A stretch of DNA of 6,755 bases from Nitrospirae bacterium UBA4572. GTDB taxonomy: Bacteria; Nitrospirota; Leptospirillia; Leptospirillales; Leptospirillaceae. Every line of letters begins with the position of its first letter. The first letter of the stretch is position 1. The notes beneath the pieces are model-generated. The model did no database searches. It saw nothing but the letters and a program-made list of their open reading frames with translations, and had not been told where the DNA came from. Positions 1 through 5,200 of this stretch are shown one piece after another. Location of the stretch: the NCBI GenBank assembly GCA_002387725.1, contig DGKK01000034.1, positions 6,388-13,142 of the forward strand, given 5' to 3'. The position numbers were made by a program, and so were the translations under genes.

Positions 1-1398
1 GGCGACCGCCGGCTCGGTGACCACCGGGCCGAGCAGGTGGGGGATGCCCTCGTATGGGGCCATCTCCAGGCGCTTGGGGTCGATCATGAGAAGACGGACA
101 TTCTCCGGGCCGTTTTTCATGAGAAGGCTTGAAATCAGTCCGTTCAGGCAGACGGATTTTCCCGTTCCCGTGGCTCCGGCCACGAGAAGATGGGGCATCC
201 GGGCCAGGTCCGCGGCATAGGGCTCTCCGGCGACGGTTTTTCCGATGGCCAGGGCCAGGGGGGAGGGGATGGAGCGGAAGGAGAGGCTCTCATAGATCTC
301 CCGAAAGGAGACCGGAGAGCGTCTGGGATTGGGGACTTCGATCCCCACCGTGGACTTTTCCGGGACGGGGACCTGGATTCTGACCTGGGGCACCTTGAGG
401 GTCAGCGCCAGCTCGTTGGCCAGTCCGGTGATCCGGTTGACCTTGGTTCCCGGGGCCGGAGAAAACTCGAAAAGGGTGATGACCGGCCCGGTCTGGGCCC
501 CGGCCATCCGTCCGGACACCTGATAGACCCGGAAGAATTCCGCCAGGGTCTTCTGGGTCTCCCGGATGAAGTCGGTGGAGTCCTCCCGTTCTTCCCGGGG
601 AGGATCGAGAAAGGAAAGCGGGGGTGTTGTGGCATCGGGAGGGATGTCGAGAATCATTCCTGCCCTTGGAGTCGGTCGAGGGGGAGCCGGGTCGGGAGGG
701 GGCTGCCGGGGTTCGGGGACGGCAGGCAGGAGATGTTCCTGCTCCTCGGCCACCACTTCCTCGGGTGTCGGGGGAGAAGCTGCCTTGACCGGTTCCTGGG
801 GAATGGGCCTGTCCCTGTCGGTTACGGGCTCTGTCCGTCGGTTCCGGTGGAGAAGGGTCCCCAGCGAGAGGGGAAGATGCCGGAGGAGAAGTGCGCTTCC
901 TGCCAGGACAAACGTTCCGAAGAGGAGAAGAACTCCAGCCCTGTTGAGCAAGGGAAGGGCGACCGTCAGGACGGCTTCGCCGGCACTTCCGCCGGGGGGG
1001 TAGGGGGCCGGGAGAGGGTGCCGGACAAACAGGGCAAGAAGGGGGCCCAGGGCGACAAACAAAAGGGATCCGCCCAAGGCAAAGGCTATGGAGAAGGGTC
1101 TCCTCCGGAGTCTTCTGTAGGCTTCTGCCGCCAAGAAAAGCGGGAGGAGCAGGGAGGGGAGCCCCAGAAGGCTGTAGGCCAGATCGGCAAGGCTCGCTCC
1201 CGTCATCCCGAAAAGATTATGGGCGTGGGAGCGGCTGCCTCCGGTGAGAAGGGAGGGATCATCGGGGGAGGCCGTGAGAAGGGCCCCTCCAATAAAAATG
1301 GCAAAGGCTCCCAAAAGAAGGGGGGCCAGGGGAAAGTGGCGATCCCTGCCAGAGGGGCCGGAGGCGGCATCCCGGTGGGGGGCTTGAGGATCGCTCAC
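1..1398 (-). CDS. ftsK: DNA translocase FtsK/SpoIIIE, N-terminal 466 residues (cut by left edge)
   Basis: FtsK is a septum-anchored ATP-driven DNA pump that clears chromosome ends during division. Reading from GTG at 1398, the N-terminus has four hydrophobic stretches (about residues 22-44, 63-91, 102-126 and 143-172), matching the FtsK membrane domain. A short Pro/Glu-rich linker follows (about 180-265). The motor alpha domain then shows GPVITLFEFSPAPGTKV from 304 and VGIEVPN at 351-357. Walker A GATGTGKS is at 408-415, followed by DPKRLEMAPYEGIPHLL from 440. Thr replaces the more usual Ser/Ala in Walker A. Walker B and the gamma DNA-reading domain would lie beyond position 1. Walker A near residue 410 implies a short-linker FtsK, far shorter than the E. 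coli protein. GTG is the only plausible start after the in-frame stop at 1429-1431; a weak GAGAG (1407-1411) lies 8 bases upstream. The RNase J stop is only 4 bases before it, so the two are surely cotranscribed. Confidence 0.96.
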   Translation of the reverse strand, partial: MSDPQAPHRDAASGPSGRDRHFPLAPLLLGAFAIFIGGALLTASPDDPSLLTGGSRSHAHNLFGMTGASLADLAYSLLGLPSLLLPLFLAAEAYRRLRRRPFSIAFALGGSLLFVALGPLLALFVRHPLPAPYPPGGSAGEAVLTVALPLLNRAGVLLLFGTFVLAGSALLLRHLPLSLGTLLHRNRRTEPVTDRDRPIPQEPVKAASPPTPEEVVAEEQEHLLPAVPEPRQPPPDPAPPRPTPRAGMILDIPPDATTPPLSFLDPPREEREDSTDFIRETQKTLAEFFRVYQVSGRMAGAQTGPVITLFEFSPAPGTKVNRITGLANELALTLKVPQVRIQVPVPEKSTVGIEVPNPRRSPVSFREIYESLSFRSIPSPLALAIGKTVAGEPYAADLARMPHLLVAGATGTGKSVCLNGLISSLLMKNGPENVRLLMIDPKRLEMAPYEGIPHLLGPVVTEPAVA

Positions 1399-1402
1399 GG
1401 GA

Positions 1403-3145
1403 TCAGCTCTCGAGGATGACGGGAAGAATCATTGGATCCCGGTGGAACTGCTTCTTGAAGAACTTCCTGAGGTGGTTATGGATCCGGGTCTTGAGGGCGG
1501 GGATTTCGCTTCGTATCTCCGGCTCTGCCGCATCGAAGGCCAGCTGAACCTGGGCGCGAACGAGCCCATCGAGCTCGGCCGATCGCTCCTGGGGGGCAAC
1601 CCCCCGGGAGAAGACCTCCGGGCCGACGACAATTTCTCCATTCTGCCGAGAGAGTCCCAGGATGACGGTCACCATCCCGTCGGAGGCAAGGCGCTTCCGG
1701 TCCCGGATCACCCCTTCTCCAATTTCCCCCACGTTCTTTCCGTCGATCAGGGTTCGACCCGCCGCCACCCTGCCGCTGACATGGGCTCCTTCCCGGTCGA
1801 TCTCGAGGACATCCCCATTTTCGATCTGGTGGATTCGTTCGGGGGGAATCCCCATCTTTCTGGCGGTTCGGGCATGGGCCGAAAGGTGGCGGAACTCGCC
1901 ATGGATCGGCACGAAGTGGCGGGGGCGAAGCATTCGGATCATCAGTTTCTGGTCTTCCGCGCTGGCATGGCCGGAGACGTGAATGTCCGAAATGGCCCGG
2001 AAGTGGACCATCGCCCCTTTCCGAAGAAGAAGGTTGATGATCCGGTCGATGGCCCGCTCGTTCCCCGGAATGACGCGGGAAGAGAGAAGAACCGTATCGC
2101 CGGGTCCGATGGAGATATGCTTGTGGTCGCTCACGGCCATCCGGAAGAGACCGCTCATGGGCTCGCCCTGGCTTCCGGTCGTCAGGATGGCCACCTTTTC
2201 CGGAGGGAGGGAGGAGACCGCATCGATCTTGATCACCTTGTCGGCCGGAATATGGAGGTGGCCAAGTTCCGAGGCCACCCGGTAGTTCGTCTCCATGGAG
2301 CGGCCGTTAAAGGCGATGGAGCGGCCGTGGCGGATGGCCACGTCGGCGACCTGCTGAAGGCGGTGGATGTTGGAGGAGAAGGTCGAGACGATCACCCGCC
2401 CGGGCGCATCCCTGATGAACCGGTCAAGGTTTTCTCCCACGAGCTTTTCCGAGAGGGAAAGGCCCTCTTTCTCGGAGTTTGTGCTGTCCGAAAGGAGGGC
2501 CACGATGCCCTCTTCCCCGAGAGTGCAGAAGCGATGGATGTCGATATGGAGGTCGTCGATGGGTGTCAGGTCGATCTTGAAATCCCCGGTATGGAGGACC
2601 GTTCCGGAGGAGGTCCGAATGGCGAAGGCGACTCCGTCGGCGATCGAATGGGTGATCCGGATGGGTTCGACCCCGAACGGCCCCATCAGATACTCCTGCC
2701 GAGGTGTCAGGGTGATGAGCTTCGGCATCTCTTCGGGCTTTCTCGTCTGGCGAAGCTTGGATTCCAGAAGGCCGAGAGTGAGAGGGGTTCCGAGAACCGG
2801 AACATCGAACTCCCTGAGAAAATAGGGAACGGCTCCGATATGGTCCTCGTGGCCGTGGGTCAGGAAGAGTCCCAGGATCCTGTCACGGTTCTCCATGAGA
2901 TAGGAGAAGTCCGGGATGATCAGATCGATTCCCAGAAGATCGTCTTCGGGAAAGAGCACCCCGCAGTCCACCACGATGATGCGTCCCTCGGTCTCATAGA
3001 CGGTCATGTTCATGCCCACCTCGCCCAGACCTCCCAACGGGATGATCTTGAGCGAAGAGCCCGAGGAAAAGGTCTCCGGGGAGGACAATGAGGGTGTGGT
3101 GTCTGGTGAAGGGAGGCCCGTCGGTGCGGGGTCGGTCTCTGTCAA
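1403..3145 (-). CDS. rnj: Ribonuclease J (metallo-beta-lactamase/beta-CASP RNase)
   Basis: RNase J is a cytoplasmic two-zinc nuclease with 5'-to-3' exonuclease and endonuclease activity in mRNA decay and rRNA processing. The 580-residue protein is complete. GGLGEVGMN (38-46) opens the beta-lactamase fold. The metal-binding HGHEDH is at 97-102, THSIAD at 165-170 and HTGDFKID at 185-192. The beta-CASP region carries STFSSNIHRLQQ (254-265), GRSME (281-285) and GSQGEP (324-329). HVSGHAS (389-395) and PIHGEFRHL (413-421) complete the active site, and the C-terminus ends in the family-like PMILPVILES. No key residue is missing. Compared with B. subtilis RNase J1 (about 555 residues), it has roughly 25 extra N-terminal residues rich in Ser, Thr and Pro. 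The start is TTG: an AAAGGAG sits 6 bases upstream, and the next Met (45) is inside the catalytic fold. It follows rsmA by 22 bases and precedes ftsK by 4, so it is the middle gene of an operon. RNase J and FtsK/SpoIIIE genes are near neighbours in several other bacteria. Confidence 0.97.
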   Translation of the reverse strand: MTETDPAPTGLPSPDTTPSLSSPETFSSGSSLKIIPLGGLGEVGMNMTVYETEGRIIVVDCGVLFPEDDLLGIDLIIPDFSYLMENRDRILGLFLTHGHEDHIGAVPYFLREFDVPVLGTPLTLGLLESKLRQTRKPEEMPKLITLTPRQEYLMGPFGVEPIRITHSIADGVAFAIRTSSGTVLHTGDFKIDLTPIDDLHIDIHRFCTLGEEGIVALLSDSTNSEKEGLSLSEKLVGENLDRFIRDAPGRVIVSTFSSNIHRLQQVADVAIRHGRSIAFNGRSMETNYRVASELGHLHIPADKVIKIDAVSSLPPEKVAILTTGSQGEPMSGLFRMAVSDHKHISIGPGDTVLLSSRVIPGNERAIDRIINLLLRKGAMVHFRAISDIHVSGHASAEDQKLMIRMLRPRHFVPIHGEFRHLSAHARTARKMGIPPERIHQIENGDVLEIDREGAHVSGRVAAGRTLIDGKNVGEIGEGVIRDRKRLASDGMVTVILGLSRQNGEIVVGPEVFSRGVAPQERSAELDGLVRAQVQLAFDAAEPEIRSEIPALKTRIHNHLRKFFKKQFHRDPMILPVILES

Positions 3146-3151
3146 AAAAGT

Positions 3152-3158
3152 CTCCTTT
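3152..3158 (-). promoter_or_regulatory. Strong Shine-Dalgarno site that fixes the TTG start of rnj
   Basis: On the minus strand AAAGGAG is followed by a 6-base spacer (ACTTTT) and then TTG at 3145-3143. It lies in the 22-base gap after the rsmA stop. No ATG or GTG is available in frame nearby, so this site is the main argument for a TTG start. A strong ribosome site combined with a weak start codon may set a moderate level of RNase J, though that is inference. Confidence 0.8.
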
Positions 3159-3167
3159 GTCGTAGGG

Positions 3168-4022
3168 TCATCTCTTTATCTTAGCAAAAATTTCCGGGCT
3201 GTGTTCCCGGAGGGTGCGAGCCAGGAAGAGCCAGTCTTCGGGGGAAAGATTTTCAGGACGGCAGTCGGATCCCTGAGGAAGAGCCTCGACCAAAGGAGAG
3301 ACCGCCTCCACTATTTCGGGGGAAAGCCCCTGTTTCAAGGCGTTTTTCAGCGTCTTTCGGCGGTAGGCAAAGGCGGCCCGGGCCAAGTGAAAGGCTCCCG
3401 GAAGAGAGGGGTCGGCCCGGGTTTCTGCGGGGACGAAGGAGAGGACGCTCGACTGGACCTTGGGCGGAGGGGTGAAGGAGCCGGGCCGGATATCGAAAAG
3501 GTGTCGCGGGGTGGAGAGAAGCCGGGCCGCCACAGAGAGGGAGCCGTAGTCCTTGCTTCCGGCCGGAGCGGTGATTCGCTCGGCGACTTCTTTTTGGAAC
3601 ATCAGGACGGCCATCAGGGGAGGCGGTGTCCCTCCTATGATCTTGAGAAGAAGAGGCACCGAAATGTTGTAGGGAAGGTTGGAGATGACAAGGTAGGGAG
3701 AGCCTTCCAGCACAAGATTCTCTTCCAGGGCGTCTCCCCTTCTGATCTCGATCTTTTCTCCAAATTCCCGCAGACTTTCCTCGAGATGGGGGATCAGTCG
3801 TTCATCCTTCTCCACAAGGATCAGGCGGGGAGATCGCCGGGCCAGATGGCGCGTCAGGATCATCCGCCCCGGTCCGATCTCGAGGGTCGGAGTTGACTCC
3901 AGAAGCTCCGTCGGAAGGGAATCCACAATGCGCTGGGCAATCCGGTCGTCGGTCAGAAAATGTTGTCCCAGGTATCGGGCGGGGGAGGGAAGGGGCTCCC
4001 GGTTCCCTTTGGGTCGAATCAT
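3168..4022 (-). CDS. rsmA: 16S rRNA (adenine(1518)-N6/adenine(1519)-N6)-dimethyltransferase RsmA/KsgA
   Basis: RsmA dimethylates two adjacent adenines in the 3'-terminal helix of 16S rRNA, using S-adenosylmethionine, as a late check on small-subunit assembly. The 284-residue protein is full length for the family. YLGQHFL (17-23) is the conserved N-terminal rRNA-contact motif. LEIGPG (47-52) is the SAM-binding motif I, GDA (96-98) a later SAM-pocket motif, and NLPYNIS (115-121) the catalytic motif IV. QKEVAER (143-149), YGSLSV (159-164) and FTPPPKV (183-189) also match KsgA closely. The small C-terminal domain includes RRKTLKNAL (221-229) and RPENLSPEDW (255-264). The start is ATG at 4022; there is no in-frame alternative close by. 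Its ribosome site is poor, the best being GAGG 14 bases upstream. It is the first gene of the minus-strand block and diverges from the TonB-type gene across 116 bases. Confidence 0.97.
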   Translation of the reverse strand: MIRPKGNREPLPSPARYLGQHFLTDDRIAQRIVDSLPTELLESTPTLEIGPGRMILTRHLARRSPRLILVEKDERLIPHLEESLREFGEKIEIRRGDALEENLVLEGSPYLVISNLPYNISVPLLLKIIGGTPPPLMAVLMFQKEVAERITAPAGSKDYGSLSVAARLLSTPRHLFDIRPGSFTPPPKVQSSVLSFVPAETRADPSLPGAFHLARAAFAYRRKTLKNALKQGLSPEIVEAVSPLVEALPQGSDCRPENLSPEDWLFLARTLREHSPEIFAKIKR

Positions 4023-4138
4023 GGGGTAAAATGCAACCTCGCAATATATTATTTTCCGGGTGATCGCGGCCGGCCTCTTCCTGTCCTGTCACCGGGTCAG
4101 GGACGCTCCGGCAGGGTTCTCCAGAGACAGGGAGATTC
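4023..4138. promoter_or_regulatory. Divergent intergenic region with AT-rich core, probable promoters of both blocks
   Basis: This 116-base gap separates the two outward-reading blocks and is the only non-coding stretch of any size. About 4027-4055 is strikingly AT-rich within a GC-rich window. It offers -10-like hexamers on both strands: TATATT on minus (4048-4043) and TATTAT on plus (4047-4052). I see no good -35 TTGACA at the right distance for either, so exact promoters cannot be called. If the minus hexamer is used, the rsmA leader would be only about 15 bases. If the plus one is used, the tonB leader would be about 80 bases and would include the inverted repeat at 4076-4135. Confidence 0.4.
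4076..4135 (+). promoter_or_regulatory. Imperfect inverted repeat that could mask the tonB ribosome binding site
   Basis: TCTTCCTGTC (4076-4085) can pair with GACAGGGAGA (4126-4135): nine Watson-Crick pairs and one G-U pair across a 40-base loop. The right arm contains the whole AGGGAG ribosome site (4129-4134), which sits 4 bases before the ATG at 4139. A second CCTGTC (4085-4090) gives an alternative 6-base pairing with GACAGG. The geometry suits translational control by an anti-Shine-Dalgarno hairpin. The long loop and the pyrimidine/purine bias of the arms mean chance pairing is a real possibility. The transcript start is unknown. Confidence 0.35.
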
Positions 4139-5200
4139 ATGGCCTTTTCGGCACCATATCAGGATGGTCCTGGCTTTTTCGACGAGAGCAGGGAGGGAGA
4201 CCGGTGGGCGTTCCGTTGGTTTGTCCTCGTCTCCTTCCTGTTTCACGCCTTGGCCCTGACCATCTTTCTCAAGGATCCGGCCTTCCATCAGGCGGTGGAA
4301 AACCTGATCGCCGCCGCCCCCAAGAAGCTTACGCCGGCAGAGCTCCGCAAGAAAGCCCTTGAGAAAAAGCCGGTCTTCATCGACCTTGTCGATCCGTCGA
4401 AGGTGCCGCTGAAGCAGCAGTCGATGGCTCCGGAGCTGCCCAAGGGCTTCTCGATCAACGGAAAGCCCAAGGGGGTCGAGCACCATACCGAGACGGCCCG
4501 CCCGGTTCCCCGCATGGTTCCCCATCGCCCCGTCCCCCCGGAGCTCATGGCCCGGACGGAGGCCCCGCGGGAGGCCCCCAAGGCGGACAACTCTCCGGGG
4601 TTCCGGCAGGTGAAGAAATCGGTTCGCCATGAAAAGGAAAACCATGCCAAGGCTCTCCGGGGACGGGTGACACCCAAGCCCGACCAGAAGTCTGCCCAGC
4701 CGAAGAAAACGGTGCAGAAGCCGGAAAAGCCGGTGGTAAGCCATCCGCTCACCAAGGAACAGATCCGGAAGATCCTGGCCCAGGAGTCTCTGGGAAACCC
4801 TCTGACCCAGCATCTCGATCTTGAAAAGACGGCCCCGGCCTACAGCGACAGGCAGTCGGAGCTCGACAGGATCGCGGCCAACCTCGAGGACGAGACCTAT
4901 TCGAGCTACATCCGCCGAATCCAGGAGAGGTTCGAGACGATCGGAGAGTATCCTCCCGATGCCGCCGCTCGAGGAACGACCGGTCGGGCCCTTGTCACAT
5001 TCACGATCAATGCCGACGGGACACTGGCCGCGGCGGACCTGACCCAGAGTTCAGGAAGCGCGGCACTTGACGAGGAATCCTTGAGGATTGTGCGCGTTGC
5101 GGCCCCCTACATTCCCCTTCCCGACTCCTTCCACAAAAAGAGTCTGACTCTGACGTGGGCCTTCATCTTCTATAATGGCGGATTTCATGTCGTTCAGTAA
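4139..5200 (+). CDS. TonB-family energy-transducer protein
   Basis: TonB proteins carry energy from an ExbB-ExbD proton channel in the inner membrane to outer-membrane transporters. The 353 residues fit a TonB layout. There is a short cytoplasmic N-terminus, then one membrane anchor at about 26-44 (RWFVLVSFLFHALALTIFL). Within it Ser32 and His36 have the S-xxx-H spacing of the functionally important Ser16/His20 of E. coli TonB. A long periplasmic spacer rich in Pro, Lys and Arg spans about 85-205. The TonB C-terminal domain is at about 253-348, with YPPDAAARGTTGRALVTFTI (271-290), DGTLAAADLTQSSGSAALD and the AAPYIPLP segment (321-328). The start is ATG with AGGGAG 4 bases upstream. No exbB, exbD or outer-membrane receptor is in view, so the partner system is unknown; a TolA-like or other envelope role remains possible. 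The stop overlaps the next gene, indicating coupled expression. Confidence 0.87.
   Translation: MAFSAPYQDGPGFFDESREGDRWAFRWFVLVSFLFHALALTIFLKDPAFHQAVENLIAAAPKKLTPAELRKKALEKKPVFIDLVDPSKVPLKQQSMAPELPKGFSINGKPKGVEHHTETARPVPRMVPHRPVPPELMARTEAPREAPKADNSPGFRQVKKSVRHEKENHAKALRGRVTPKPDQKSAQPKKTVQKPEKPVVSHPLTKEQIRKILAQESLGNPLTQHLDLEKTAPAYSDRQSELDRIAANLEDETYSSYIRRIQERFETIGEYPPDAAARGTTGRALVTFTINADGTLAAADLTQSSGSAALDEESLRIVRVAAPYIPLPDSFHKKSLTLTWAFIFYNGGFHVVQ
5177..5182 (+). promoter_or_regulatory. Ribosome binding site choosing the start at 5187
   Basis: GGCGGA lies 4 bases before the ATG at 5187, inside the end of the TonB-family gene. The alternative ATG at 5175 has no purine-rich stretch before it. 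Starting at 5187 also gives a more typical signal peptide n-region (MSFSKLTRK). Confidence 0.5.

Noticed and set aside
190..1419. Long plus-strand open frame (409 codons) opposite ftsK
   Set aside because: It is also codon-aligned antisense to a clear gene. Its predicted protein is a low-complexity Gly/Arg/Lys-rich string, typical of a shadow frame.
2295..2328. 13-base direct repeat, ATGGAGCGGCCGT, 21 bases apart
   Set aside because: It lies in frame inside rnj and encodes neighbouring GRSI and GRSM segments, the latter a conserved beta-CASP motif. It is explained by protein sequence.
1442..3091. Long open frame (549 codons) on the plus strand across the RNase J gene
   Set aside because: It is codon-aligned antisense to a convincingly complete RNase J. 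In GC-rich genes the sense codons TTA, CTA and TCA are rare, so this antisense frame lacks stops. The protein shows no fold or motif.
3006..3896. Plus-strand open frame (296 codons) opposite the start of rnj and most of rsmA
   Set aside because: The same antisense effect applies; the RsmA frame beneath it carries all family motifs.
3802..4140. Minus-strand open frame starting upstream of rsmA
   Set aside because: It overlaps rsmA in another frame, has no recognisable motif and is rich in Pro, Asp and Gly as shadow frames are here. RsmA motifs settle the frame.
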